In this document: one piece after another, positions 1 to 12,713 of the stretch
How the letters are laid out: each line of letters opens with the position of its first letter
How positions within the stretch are numbered: the stretch's first letter is position 1
Translations under genes and position numbers: made by a program
The notes under the pieces: model-generated
What the model saw: only the letters and a program-made list of their open reading frames with translations
Database searches by the model: none
Told to the model about the DNA's origin: nothing
NCBI GenBank assembly: GCA_947685225.1
Contig: CANTUV010000010.1
Location: 2,542,001-2,606,000, forward strand
DNA length: 64,000 nucleotides
Direction: 5' to 3'
DNA from: Garcia nutans
Taxonomy: Eukaryota > Streptophyta > Magnoliopsida > Malpighiales > Euphorbiaceae

Positions 1-275
1 CTAGTGGTGATTGATTGATTTATAAGTATGTGTTCTATATCTTTTCCTTTCATAATGAGTAAGACAAAGTTCAGAAAATGATTTCATCTTTTATAAATGA
101 CTTAGTATTATGTGAAAATTGCTTAGTTATAACTTTGACCAAGAAAATATTTTCTACTGAATTGAGCTTGCAAATACCAGAAAATATGGCAAATATTTTT
201 CCCAAAAACAAAAGAAGCTTTAGTTCTTCTACAATATGCCAGTATTGATTTCGGTTCATCTCATACCAACTGCAG

Positions 276-3200
276 TTTTGGAGGTCACACATAAGAAGGC
301 CTCTCATCTTGGTTGGGCCAAGTCTTGGTGCTGCTGTTGCAATTGACTTTGCTTTCAACCATCCAGAAGCTGTAAGTATTTATCAGTAATAAAGCATTTG
401 TGAATGTACCTTGAATCCATTTGGAAGAAGGAAAATATTGCAAGGAAAATTGCTGCATCTGACAGCCATTGATAAATTTTAGCTATATTTTCAGGTCGAG
501 AGATTGGTTTTGATTGATGCAAGCGTGTATGCTGAGGGCATAGGAGACCTAGCAAAGTTACCTAGAACATTAGCGTATGCTGGGGTACATAATATGTTCA
601 CTCAACATGTCTTGAATCTCCAATACCTCTTTTTCTATATGAAATTCCTGTCCATTCAATTCTATCTAGGTCCATCTCCTCCACTTAGTAAATTTTCTAT
701 TAAACTGCCTCAAACTAAGTAAGTTGGGGTTTGTTCTTGGTCTAATTTATGCATTCTTCAAACTGAAAGTCTAGTAGTGGCAGTGGTAGTTGTAATAGCT
801 TTTGATCTTTGTTGCACTATGTATCCAGAAAGAAATAGGGTTCCCAAATACTTCTTCACTACATCACACCATGTTATCCCAAATCTATCTCTTGCTTTTC
901 TTTCTCTTCATGGTCTACAATGCATATGTTCTGAGCAACTCAATCTCTTAGTTTTCCTCAATTTACCTTCTGGGTCCCAACAAAAGCATTTATTTCTGGT
1001 CTGGCCCATCCTTGTATTTCCATACATCCATCTTATATTCCCTTTTTTACTACTCTAAGGATGTGTCTATGTTTGGGGTTCTCTACCATAGTACTTATTT
1101 GAGGTAAAAATTCATAAAATAAGTGTGTGAGAAATTATTCTGACCTCTGTTTTTCATATCTTGACCTGAGGAAGATTTACTAAAGCCCAAATCTGTGGAT
1201 CTCATAACTAAACTTACACACTTTTGGCTGTACAAGAATTACTACTGTGAATGTTACCCAATTATGATCATATGTAAATCACGCGGCATATTTATGTATT
1301 ATGCATAGGTGCATATGTGCATACGTGTGTGTGTGAGAGAGAATTGTTTAAAACAAGAATAAGCGACAATGTTTACCTTTTTCTTTCAGGTCCTACCTCC
1401 AAAGTGTGTCGGCTTCCGCATCCCTCGCCCAAAACCTAACCAACATCCTCTTTTCCTCCTTGTCTCCAGCTTTTTTTTCTCATGATTTTATATCATAGAT
1501 CATTAACATAACCATAAGCACTTTTTTTTTAATCAGGTGTCTTTGTTGAAGAGCATCCCCTTCCGCTTATATGTTAATTTCCTGGCTTTCAATAGCATAT
1601 CATTGAGTACCGCCATTGATTGGATGAATGTAAGTGTCTCTCCTCGTAGTGGATAAACATGAATGTTTCTTCTCGTGAATAGGACTGCTATAAAGTCTAG
1701 CCATGTCAGTTGTTCTTGCATGCTATTTTTCCATCAAGTTTTGCAAGAGTGAAGTTGGCCCTGATTTTGCATTTATCTCTGATTGTTTCTAGGTTGACCG
1801 TGTATATTGTCTATATCCTTGGTGGGAAGATGCCACTGTGAATTTTATGCTTGGTGGTGGTTATAATGTCAGTTCTCAGATAGAGAAGGTATTTGCAAAA
1901 TTTTATTTTGACAAGTAGGTAGTAAATTATTTGATGTCCTGCAAACTGCATGAAAGATTAATCATTGAACCATTTGGAGTTCATGTTGTTTATCTGCGTA
2001 AATGCAAGGTCCAGGTATTGCTGAATTTTGATGGATATCTGGAAGGGATTGCATGCCAATGGCTGTCTGTTACTCTTCATTAGGAAAAAAAATCTTATTT
2101 TTCTCAATTCCAAATGCGCAAGGATGCATGAAATAATTGAATGGCTAACAGATCAGGTTTGAGGTCATATAGCCTATCCACCTCTTATTTCTAGATACCA
2201 ATACAAGTCGGAACTGTTGAGGAAGGGAAAGAAATGGTTCTTGTCAAGTTTCAATGTTCTTTGTTTCATTGACAGTTGAGTTCATCCTCGACTGAATGTA
2301 TATATATTAAAACAAAACTGCTCACCATTGGGCTAGTATCCTAGTATTTGAATGCCTGCCTCATACTGCATGACGTTTGGAATCAGACCTCCCTTTTATG
2401 ACCTCCATATGCACCAAAAAGAGCATTAGAAGGTTAACTGTGAATAAACTTCAAGTGATTACACAGTGAGTGGCATTGAAATTGACACTAGGGGATTGGG
2501 TGCTTGATGTTGAGATCATGCCAGAAATTTTCTGCCTTTTCTATTAGCAGGGCATGCTATTAGGGGGTAGTCTGTAGAGTTTGTTGTCCAAGTGAAGTTT
2601 AATGTTTACAAACAAGAGTTTTCGTCAGTGAAATTGAGAGAAAGTGGGTTGTCTTTGTATCCCATAAGTCATATAAAATTCAAAGCCAAGAATTTTCCTT
2701 TAGTATGATGATGAAATAAACACTAAAAAATTTCTTCTTTTTTTTTAATATTTATATTTTGTTCTTAGCTTCATGCAAGGAAATGCGTCAATTCCCCTTG
2801 CTCCCCTGAATACTGCTTACTGATTATTGTTACAGATCAAGAAGACACTTATAATTTGGGGTGAGGATGACCAAATTATTAACAACAAATTAGCAGTGGT
2901 TAGTACTCCCTGAATTTCTTCTCATATATAGGTGTAAGTTCTAAAATAATATTCCTCACTGGCTGAATGGACTAGCTGGTATAATATTTATCTGTTCAAT
3001 AAACATTAAACGACTTTCGGCTAACTCAATATTTTAATCATATGTGCATTTGGAAACTTGACATGTGCTTATGTTATGGCTCTTTAAAATTATATTATGC
3101 AGAGATTACATTGTGAGCTTCCAAATACAATCCTCCGTCAAATACCAGAGTGCGGTCATATTCCTCATGTGGAAAAGCCCAATTGTGTAGCAAAATTGAT

Positions 3201-3632
3201 TATGGAATTTGTCAAAGAGGATTGCTATAGAGGCTCAAAGTATTTCTCAGCAGTGAAGGTGTGTACCTTGCTTAATTTTATTCTCATCTTATTTCTATAT
3301 TGCACTCATGAATGCTGAATTTTGAATTCAACCATAGGCATAGGATTGAAATTATCCATTTGTTTTTTACCCAGTTACACTTCAAGCAATAATGTATGGA
3401 ATATTGGTTATCCATAATAAGATATATCATCTTTAATTTGGTTTCCTACTTGGCAAGTCGTTCCGCAGTCGGTTTTAAAGAGCTTAATTGCAGCCAAATT
3501 TTTTTACTACAAATGATAATGAAATTGTGGGTTTCTGCTTTATGATCCATGCACGGGTAAATTTTATCGTTATCTGCTTGAGTTTAATACTCCAGCGCTA
3601 TATTTAACCATTGTAAATATTTGCAGACATGA
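276..3632 (+). CDS. alpha/beta-hydrolase fold protein, 3' part of gene (6-7 exons visible)
   Basis: Seen: spliced exons at 276-371, 495-584, 1537-1629, 1793-1888, 2836-2898 and from 3103. All have AG acceptors, GT donors and a continuous frame. The first visible exon holds the nucleophile elbow VGPSLGAAVA (G-x-S-x-G). Exon 2 reads VERLVLIDASVYAEG. Exon 4 carries YPWWEDATVNFM, exon 5 the acid loop IIWGEDDQII and exon 6 the catalytic His motif ECGHIPHVEKP, so the Ser-Asp-His triad is complete. The end is uncertain: either the exon runs on to a stop at 3316-3318, or it splices after SAVK (donor about 3260) to a tiny exon at 3627-3632 giving Thr-stop. The 5' exons lie left of the window. Known: it resembles the plant hydrolase represented, as I recall, by Arabidopsis At5g39220. 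The substrate is not established. It is convergent with the X8 gene downstream. Confidence 0.85.
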
Positions 3633-4309
3633 TAATATTGTGTCCCTTCTCCGTAATTTAATTTTTTCTACACTTTAAAAATTGGTGATCTCGCGCTGTT
3701 AATTTTATTTTTACCTAGTAATAAAAAAATGACAACGCTAAGTTATATGACCCTACAGAATATTTGATGAGCGACGACCATGGAAGTTGCCATGAATGCT
3801 TGCAGCTGTCCAGCTAAGTTCTATTCGAACCTAAAACCTCGTTACTTCTGGAATCCCTTACAATATTCTGTAAGAAACTAGTAAAAACAAAGCCTCTGAT
3901 TTTGATCATCAAAACATTTTTGTCTAGAAAATTCAGAGCCATGGCTGAAATAAAACTATGCCACATAAGAGTACCAATGCTTCATTAGATTAAAGAATAG
4001 ATTTACGACTACTACTGCTACCGCTCTCTAGATATATACAAAGGGGGTAAGAAAGGAAAAAAAAATCTGAAAAGACGAGATCAGGCTCTAACCCCCAACA
4101 GAAGAAGTCAAATATCACCCACTCAATGGGGAATCAAATTCACCAACTTTTTTCACATAGGAGCAATGAAACAAAGAAGAGAGAAATAAATAAATAAATA
4201 ACCCGTGGGGGTTTACTCTTAGATGATCCCATTGTAAAATTACATGACTACCCATCCATCCTTGTGGCAAAATCTCATCCACGCATTAAATCCCATTTGA
4301 TATATATCT
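3633..4309. other. short intergenic region between two convergent genes
   Basis: About 680 bp separate the hydrolase and X8 stop codons. It should hold both 3' UTRs and poly(A) signals. No further coding or repeat structure is visible apart from a short (aaat)n run near 4186-4200. Confidence 0.5.
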
Positions 4310-6200
4310 TCATTTTTCACCTTCAAACAACAACAAAAACAGGCCTGAAAACCAGAGACTCATAGCAGCAGTAAAGAACAAGTTAGTGCCTTTAATGGCT
4401 GCCACACCACTGCTGTCTATGCCAATGCCACTTCCTGAAGGGCCCAACCCTCCAAATGGTGTCACACTTGTTGTGGGTGTAGTTGTGGTGATCCCAGTGC
4501 CTGTGCCAGTCCCTGTGCTTGTACCCGTCCCTGTGCTTGTTCCAGTGCCAGTGCCAGTGCCTGTGCCTGTGCCTGTTCCTGTTGATGGGGTTGTGCTACT
4601 GTAATGGAGGAGGAGGGGAAAAAAACAGAAACGATAATCAAATCAAACAAGTAAACTTGGGCAAATATATAAAAAGCAAACCATATCATTTTCTGATCAG
4701 ATTTTTAAAGCTAATGGGGACCAAAACTACTGAAATTATTATGAAGAGAACACGTGCACTTCTGATCAGATTTTGATCGGACGATTAAAAATTAACTGCA
4801 CATCAATTATACAAGAAATTGCAAGATATATGAAATCAGAATGTGAGATTATGGAAAGAAGACGTCAAGCTGTAATCAGGAATCTTGAAAAAGGAAAGGA
4901 AAAGAGGACAAACTTATGAAATATCAACATCATGACAGCTCACAGCTGTAAGGAAAATGCAGGGCCCTTTACTAATTTAGTGTAAGATTTTAGATCTACT
5001 TTTCTTAACCTCCCCAAAAGTGTACTAATTGTTTCTTAAGCTAGCTATTAAGAATCATGTTAACAACAATATTAAGTAGCTTATGCAATAAAATCCCACT
5101 TCATATCTAGCATTTGGGTTTAACAATTTTCAAACACAAGTTAAGAAAATAAGGTTTTTTTTTAATTGCTTTTTCACCTATCTTGGATCACCTAAGCAAA
5201 AGCCAAAACAAATCATTGATATTTAGGGGGTAAGAAAGTAAAGGAAAAGATGTAGCGGAATCAGATTCAAACTGGTTTCGTTAGTAGATTACCCACCAAA
5301 AGAAAAAATTAAACTTTTTGAATACTTACGGATTTTTTCTGTCAAGAGCGAAAATATCTAAGCTTTAAACGCAGTTGTTAAAAAATTTCTCAAATGGGAA
5401 AATGATTTCGAAGTCCAAAGTTGTGAACTTTCTTTTCTTTATCTTTAAAAAATTTGAGAAAGGGGCAAAGAGCTTACCCTGCAGATGAAGGATAAACACA
5501 AGTAGAAGGTACACCTGCAAATTAGAACACAAGAAAGGAGAAACTGAAATTAGTACTCACAAAGGGAAGAGATATGAGGGTAAATAATATTATGGGTTTT
5601 AAAATTAAGAGGCAGTACTTTACCTGAAGGAGGAGAAGCACTAGTAGTAGCAGTTCCAGAAAAATCACAGCTTCCAGTAACTTGACCTTTCTTCTGAAAA
5701 TAGCTGTTAACAGCATAGCTGCAGTGATCTTTTACAGTGTTGGGCTGGAAACAAGCACCATTTTGAAGAATTGGAGTACAGTCAGCTCCAGCTCCACAAG
5801 CATAATCTAGAGACTTTTGCAGCGCTGAATCACTTACTCCATCCTTACATACACAGTAAGTAGCACCTACAAGACCCCCAAAAAATACAAAAACAAAAAT
5901 CAGCCAAAGATCCCAAATTTATAAATAAATAAATAAATAAAAAAAGAACTACAACTTTGATGGGTAAAAGATTAAAAAAAAATCTTTCTTTCAAGCAATT
6001 AATCATGCTAGCTAGGAAAAAAAAACCAAGATTAACAGAAAAAAACAACCAACGAAAAATTTTGATGAAACCCCATCTCAAGAATCAAATGGATGGCGGC
6101 TTTAACAAAGATTTGAAAGAAAAAAAAAAAAAAACTCAAATAGCTTACTTGAATGGGCAATCAATGCTAAGAAAAGCACTAAATACACTAAAACAGCCAT
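4310..6200 (-). CDS. plasmodesmata callose-binding-like protein: X8 domain, GPI-anchored
   Basis: Seen: four exons on the minus strand, 6200-6149, 5866-5624, 5514-5478 and 4598-4310. They join in frame to 621 nt (206 aa). Residues 1 to about 17 (MAVLVYLVLFLALIAHS) are a signal peptide. Residues about 19-98 are a Cys-rich X8 (CBM43-type) domain: ATYCVCKDGVSDSALQKS at its start, then DYACGAGADC, GACFQPNTV, and VTGSCDFSGTAT at its end. A Thr/Gly/Ser-rich linker of STGTG repeats follows. The C-terminus is hydrophobic (LFFTAAMSLWFSGLFLLLF), as expected of a GPI-anchor signal. Known: X8-GPI proteins of this layout (PDCB/PDLP-associated class) bind callose at the plasmodesmal neck and influence cell-to-cell movement. 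Inference: this is a PDCB1-like member acting at the outer plasma membrane or cell wall. The exact paralogue cannot be decided. Confidence 0.92.
4490..4590 (-). repeat. coding Gly-Thr/Ser-Thr minisatellite in the X8 protein linker
   Basis: The final X8 exon holds a run of hexanucleotide-like units that differ mainly at third positions. They encode alternating Thr-Gly with interspersed Ser-Thr. This is the flexible linker between the X8 domain and the GPI signal. Its low complexity makes length variation between alleles likely. Confidence 0.8.
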
Positions 6201-6284
6201 GATTAAGCAAAAGATTCAGTGGCAAAAGGAAAGAAATTAATAGTAATTTAAGAAGCTTATAGAACTTTGTTAGAGAGACACAGA

Positions 6285-6306
6285 GAGGTAGAGAGAGAGA
6301 GAAAGA
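6285..6306 (-). promoter_or_regulatory. GA/CT-rich tract in the X8 gene 5' leader
   Basis: A GAGAGAGA-type run lies about 85-105 nt upstream of the X8 start codon and reads as a CT-rich tract on the coding strand. Such pyrimidine patches are common in plant leaders and core promoters. Its function here is inferred only. Confidence 0.35.
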
Positions 6307-6432
6307 AGCGAATGTTGGGAATGGAGATAACTAGACAATAATACGAGACTGACGGTGGGTGTGTGGGTGTGGGTGGTGGTGGAGGTGTCTGTGTCTGAAT
6401 ATAAGTTCGCTTTTTATTATGTGTATTTTACA

Positions 6433-6441
6433 CTATATATA
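6433..6441 (-). promoter_or_regulatory. candidate TATA box of the X8 gene
   Basis: TATATATAG on the minus strand lies about 235 nt upstream of the ATG, which would leave a leader of roughly 200 nt. It is the best TATA match near the gene, but the surroundings are AT-rich, so confidence is low. Confidence 0.3.
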
Positions 6442-6444
6442 ACA

Positions 6445-7795
6445 ATAATATTGCATATAAATAAAATAAATTTTTATTAATAATTTTATGAAGTATTGGA
6501 ACAAATAAATATAATTTAGTGGGGGAATGTGTTTATAGGGAAACGAGAGAAATAAGCTCAAAGTTTTATGCACAAATTTAACTGTTATTGTCCTTTTGTT
6601 TCGCAACGGTCATAAACTCATTTATCATAGCTTAACCGCTTTATTAACCCAACCTGGTTAAGGTTAGCTGGTTCACTGGTTAAGGTTGGTCCGAACAAAT
6701 AGTTGCTTCTTTGATTCTTTTGGTCCTGTCCAGTCCTCTTATCTTCTTTATTTATTTATTAGATGTCTTGCCCGGACTATACATGCAGTTAGTCGAATTT
6801 GATTTAATTTGATTATGTTAAATTTTTTAAAATATTAAATAAAATAAAATTATATATAATTTTAAAAAACTAAATTTGTAAATATTTTGATCAAAGAAAT
6901 CCAATCGTATCGGTTTTGTTTTATTTTTTTTAAATCTAAAAATATTAACATTCTTTTGGTCCTCTTCTCTTCACTTCAACCATACCTTTTTTTTTCTTAA
7001 ATCTTTATTGATATTTTGATAATATATTATTAAAAAAAATCTAATTACCATAAAGCCGTTAATAAAAAATTATTCTAATTTAATAAAAATTTAAATTTTA
7101 AATTTTAGTATATCGCTATATTAAAATTTAGTAAAAAAAATTATTACCTTTATAATTTTATCTAATTCGACTCTAAAAAATAATTTATACAAAAAAAAAT
7201 CCATAATTTAATAAAATTTCAAATAACTCTCATGCTAAAATAATTAAATAAAATTTTAAATCATTTTATCATTAATAATTATAATCTCAAATAATTCTCA
7301 CAAATACACATCACATAACAAAGGCAAAGCATCAGTAATAATAATAATAATGTCAGATCAAGTTCATAATAAGAATTTATAAAAACAACTATTCAAAATT
7401 AAGTTTTAAAAAAATCTTTTTTTAGTGTAATTTATCCATTGAAAATATCTTAAATAATATTTGGAGAAGAAAAGAGTTTAGATTTTTAAGGACATCTCTC
7501 TAATACCATTAAAACTTAGTAAATCTATCACGAAGTAATTGTCTAAATATCATACTTCAAATTTTGTCAGATAAATAATTTAAAAGTGATTCCTAATTAT
7601 TATGGCTAAAATATATGATTTTTTTTAGATTTAATAAATTGTAATACACTATTTTATTAAATTATCAATATAATGTTTCTCAGCAATAATTTAATAATAG
7701 TATCAAATTAAGTATTTGTAATATTTGGTTCAATTGTTTGTTAAAATGCTTCTTATTGGCTCTCTCCGACCTTTGCTAGCATATTTAGAAGCTAT
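6445..7795. other. AT-rich intergenic DNA, no gene seen
   Basis: Apart from the upstream region of the X8 gene, this stretch shows only AT-rich, low-complexity sequence. No ORF has recognisable protein similarity, and no terminal repeats are apparent. Confidence 0.5.
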
Positions 7796-7798
7796 TTA

Positions 7799-8202
7799 GG
7801 GCCTGTTTAATTTAGCTGTTCATAACAGCTGGTAGCTGATAGCGGTTGCTGATAGCTGATAGCTGGTGGCGGATAGCTAGTAGCTGATTCGAGTTAGTGT
7901 TTGCTAAAAATACAATAGTTGTTGCAGTTTGAATGTAAAATTACTAATAAGCATATCATTATCTAATAAATATTAATTTTTATTTTATTTTAATAGGGTT
8001 AAAATAGTCTTAATATGAATCAGCTATCAGCTGATATGAAAAAACTCCGAGTAGGAGCTTATTGAAACAACAGCTGTTTGGGGTTCCTAACAGCTATCAG
8101 CTGCTGTTTTAAAATTTTACCAAACATCAAATTTTACCAAACAGCTGCTGTTTGGGGTTCAAACCTCTATCAGCTGCATCAAACAGCTAAACCAAACACC
8201 CC
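7799..8202. mobile_element. Tourist/PIF-Harbinger-like MITE, 404 bp
   Basis: The left end reads GGGCCTGTTTAATTTAGCTG. The right end, on the opposite strand, reads GGGGTGTTTGGTTTAGCTG, so these are imperfect terminal inverted repeats of about 21 bp. The element is flanked by TTA at 7796-7798 and 8203-8205, which matches the TWA target duplication of PIF/Harbinger elements. The interior is full of AGCTG/CAGCT and GATAGCTGATAG-type subterminal repeats in both orientations, with strong hairpin potential and no coding capacity. It must therefore be moved by a transposase encoded elsewhere. Confidence 0.82.
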
Positions 8203-8705
8203 TTAACCATATTGACTATAATTAGAAAATAAAAAAAGGCCTAGCTTTAGAACATATAATAATAATTTAAATTCAAATAAAAATAGCATAATTTCATATT
8301 TAGAAAAGCATCATTCAATTAATATAATTTAAAAAACAAATATTGTCTAAGGAAGCAAGGCATACCCTAAGATATGAACATGAAATCATTGTCCCATGTT
8401 TTACATATGGGCAAGCCAGTCCTCCACGAAATACATGTTAAAAAAGTGAAATTTTCGGCAATAACAAACTATATGATAAAATAAAATTGAAATAAACAAA
8501 TGTAGAATATCTTTTTATAGTTATTTTGCATTTATTTATCATTATTTTGCTGTACACCCATCTCTGCCTCTGGAGCAAACAAATTTTGACTTGGACGGTT
8601 TAGAAACTGCACACTTGTAACATTCACATGGATTTAACTTTTTATAATTTCCAGACACTAGCGGCTCTGGGTGAATTATTGAACTGTGCTCTTGCTTTTT
8701 ATCTC

Positions 8706-8707
<2 letters not shown>

Positions 8708-8759
<52 letters not shown>

Positions 8760-8760
8760 T
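8708..8760. repeat. (TTA)n microsatellite
   Basis: An uninterrupted run of about 17 ATT/TTA triplets. The flanking sequence continues as imperfect AT repeats to about 8800. Confidence 0.95.
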
Positions 8761-9344
8761 TAATTATAATAATTATTATTAATTGTTATTAATTATTATT
8801 TAGTAAAATGACAATATTATTCATTCACCGACTTCAGCCCTTTTTTATATTATTTTTATTTTATTTTTTTTAATTTATGATAGATATTCAATAAATATTT
8901 TCTACAATTCACCTAATAGTTATATATGTATGAGCTATAAATTTTAAAAATTTTAAGTAAATAATTTTTTTATTTATTAAAATTTTTTCTGTAACTTTTA
9001 TTATAGTAATATAAATAACAAAGTTATAGATTCTTTTAAAGAAAATATATATCTTATCATAAATTATTCATCAAAGTATTGACAATAAAAAAAATGGAGA
9101 AACATATTCCCAAACTCTTATATCTAACAAAACGGTAAAACTTTGAACGAGTTATGTAATCAGGTCTAATTATAAACAAATTTATATTTTGTTAATATAA
9201 TTAAATAAAAAAGGTTTATATTTAAACAAAATTTACGAATAATCGTTGTATCAAAATTTACGAATTACTTCATCGTGGCACAAACATTCCAAGTTAATAA
9301 TTTAAAAACTTAATTTTCTAACGAAATAATTAGTCAAATTCACT

Positions 9345-9382
<38 letters not shown>

Positions 9383-12300
9383 CCATCCAGTTTATTATTG
9401 ACGTAGGTTCATTCGAAGCAAACGCATACCCAACCAAGACAGCAAAATAATTAAAAATCAGAATATATGATTGGCTTAAAATTTGGTATTTTAATTATTA
9501 ATTTATTATAAAGAAATTGATTATTTGTTGGGCTGGCTTATTTAATTAAATAATTGAACATGAGTTAGTCTTTTGGGTAGGAATGAACATAATAATCGAT
9601 CATGAAAACATTGGAAAAATCAGGCCAACCGTTTCAATGCAATTGGACATTATTCTACCACAGCAAATATTTATTAGAAAAATGTTCAACCATTAAATCG
9701 TATTATAATTACTTAATTTGAAAATATTTTTATTTAAAAAGCCATAAAGAAATATATAATTATATACTGCCAATATCTGTTTGTTTTTTAACTTTTTAAT
9801 ATTTTATTAGTAATATTTTAATCATATAATATCTTTTGTTCAAAAATAAAATTTATTCTATTTATTTTTTTTTCAATTAAATGCCATTACAATTTGTTTC
9901 CTGAGTATCCAGATAATTAGTGTACATCCTCTAAACAAACATCACACACGCAAACTTTTACCATTGATGCTTCTCTCTCAACTCTCTCTCTTTTTACTCC
10001 TCTCTTATCACCTTAATTTATAATATTTTTAAAATTAGATGGGAGTGGGACACTAAACTGAATTTTTAATTAATTTATGATTTAATGGGTTTAACTAAAT
10101 TAACTCAAAATTAAATAAGATAATAATACTATGAAATTTTTATTAATAAAAAAATTAAAAATTATAGAAAGTTTAAAATAAAAAATTTAAATTAATAAAA
10201 ATATCTTTTATAAATTTAAAAAATATATTAAATCTAATACATTTAAAAAATAATTTAATTTTTTTTCTTTGATTTTTTATTTTAAGATGACTTAAAATTT
10301 AAAAAATCGATTCAATCTTATTTGACCAAATTCAGCCCAATTCAATCGTTGTTTCAGTTATGATATTTTTTATAAATTGAATATTTTAATATTTTTTTGT
10401 ATGATCAATCTCATTTCTTGATTAATCTAGTCTGATTAATTAATTTGGTATGATTTTAAAAAACACTCTTAATTTGTCTTCTTTATCCTTGAGAAAGTCA
10501 TTTTTATTAAAAAAAACATATATATTTTTTAAATATTATACAGTTTTTATATATGTTTTAAAAATTCTAAATGTAAAAAATATTTTTATTTTTTAATTTT
10601 TTAGTTCTTTTACCACATCGAAAAGATTCTAGGCCAAGTTAACTTCTTTTTTTTTCCTTTTAATATTCAGCTAGAAGTGTAGTGGGTTGTGATTCTTTTG
10701 TAACAAGCTTCTTTCTTTTAGATATAAAGATGCCAAACAAGAAATGTATCGGTGGTTTCATTTAACATTATTACGTAAACTTTTTTTTTTCAACAGATAA
10801 AAATTCGCCCACTATGGTGCCTTCTTATCATTTTTTATTAGATTAATTAATTAATTATTGATTTCCAGAATAATTAGATTTTTAATTTTCATTTAATTTT
10901 TTTTGGTATGATATAATCCTTACATATTTGAACTTGATTTTACTTGAAATATTTCTGGAACTAATTTCTTTCCTATATTAGTCATTATTTAGTATTTTTT
11001 TTCCTTTTTTAAATAAAAAATACAAATTAAAAAGTGTGATGGTCACTTTAGTTAAAAAAAAAATGAAAACAAAACGACTGAACATGTTAAGTGCTAATGT
11101 GACGCTAAGAATATTAATTTATTATTTTAAGAAATTTTTTTAATTGAGGTAAAATTTTTAATATATCAAACGACTTAAAAGTTAAAATAAAATGTTCTCG
11201 TACACTCTTTAATTCCTTACCAACTAATTTGTAAGTTATTGATAAGTAAAAGAGCCAACTAATTTGAGCTAGATAAAAATTGATTGGTGAATTACTTATT
11301 TTAAATTTATGAATTAAGAAGTGTACAAGGAAAATTCTTTTTTTTTTTTAGTGTTATAACTGGGGGAAAAAAATCGATACTGAGTTATCAAATAAGATTC
11401 TTAGATGTAGTATTTCTCTGTATATAATTTAATTATATATATTAATGTTTATCTAATAGAAAAATAAAAATAGTTTAAACATGTAATATAATAATTAAAT
11501 TTATTTATTTATTATAAACACTATTCAAAATAAACTTATAACTAAAATTATATAAAATATATATATATTACTTTTTAACAATTTTATGACTTAGTTATTT
11601 ATATTTATAAATTATTTAGTCTCAAAAACTTTTTATAAGTTGGATAATATTTGGATCTATTTTACTCTCAATTGCTAAAGAACCAAATTTGAGTTAACTC
11701 AAGTTCGACAAGACTCGCTTTTAATTTAGTTTCAGCTAAAGTGTGGATGGATCAATTATTATTAAGTACATCAAATTTAATTAATATACATTCTAAATCA
11801 TATAAATATATAATTCATATTATTTTTATAAAATTCAGACTAGGCTCATATATTTTTCTAGTATATTAAATACACTGAATATTTATATATATATTAAGTT
11901 ATTGTCCAATTAATTAAATGGAAGTTGAAGATATTTCTAAAGAACCCTAAAAAAGTACTTAATTATAAAATCTAAGCAAACATAGCAAGTAGATTAATTA
12001 TAAGGGAAGACCCAATAATTGCACATCCTAATAATAAAAGAGGGTATCACTTCAATATCAAATAAAAAACAAAAATAGAATTATAATAATTTGTCGCATG
12101 ATTAATTTGTATGGATATATAATAATGTATTTAATTAGGGTTTCATGCTAAAAACAACCAAATTAAATTTTGATGGAGTAAAAAGGAAGAAGAAGAACAT
12201 TTAGAATATTGTTGTTTGAAATTCTGTGGTTGCTTTTATATCACTTTATTATTTTGATCATTTCTCTAAAGTCTTTGATTGGGTCTTTGAATTTCTGTAT

Positions 12301-12383
12301 TGCTAAAAAGAGAATAATTAATTGGACCACTTTTACAAAGGCATATTCCCTTCCAGATTATGTACACTTCATAAATTTTCTTT
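8761..12383. other. AT-rich intergenic DNA, no gene seen
   Basis: Long AT-rich region with microsatellites and a CT-rich patch near 9970-10005. No frame encodes a recognisable protein and no clear terminal repeats were found. It may be decayed transposon sequence, but nothing supports a specific call. Confidence 0.45.
9349..9378. repeat. (TA)n microsatellite
   Basis: About 15 uninterrupted TA dinucleotides. Confidence 0.95.
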
Positions 12384-12713
12384 TATTATAAATAATTAAA
12401 GGCATTAATATGTAAATTTTTTTACCACTTTAATTATTATATATCTTTAATCATATTATCTTATTTTCTTATTAAATTATTTTATCTATTAAATTAATTT
12501 ATCATTTTATTTATTTTATTATCTTAATAATTACTATATAATATTTTATTTAATTTTTAACTCTATAAATAGAGATTATTTATAAGGCTTAAAATATGAA
12601 GAAAAAGAAGTGATAAACTTATAAATTTTTTTCTCTAAATTGCTTTTTAAAATAATTAATTTTTATTCTTTATTTTTTTAATTATCTATAATTTTATCAT
12701 TAATTATATAATA
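12384..12713 (+). repeat. 5' LTR of the degenerate Copia element
   Basis: It aligns end to end with 21453-21787, sharing blocks such as ATAATATTTTATTTAATTTT and GTGATAAACTTAT, with many substitutions and small indels. The sequence just inside its end (CGTTATCAGCAC) fits the primer-binding position. The exact end is set by where similarity to the other copy stops. Confidence 0.8.

Noticed and set aside
1..275. Possible earlier exon of the hydrolase at the left edge
   Set aside because: No frame continues into FWRSHIRRP at 276 and a clear acceptor (CTGCAG) ends at 275, so this part is read as intron.
777..1058. 93-codon + strand open frame between hydrolase exons
   Set aside because: It lies inside an intron of the hydrolase gene, has no ATG of good context and no recognisable motif.
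5957..6202. Lys-rich 81-codon + strand frame over the X8 first exon
   Set aside because: An artefact of A-rich intron 1. The minus strand encodes the signal peptide and X8 domain.
8708..8760. (TTA)n array considered as part of a CRISPR-like or satellite array
   Set aside because: A simple triplet microsatellite without spacers or higher-order units; CRISPR is not expected in a plant nuclear genome.
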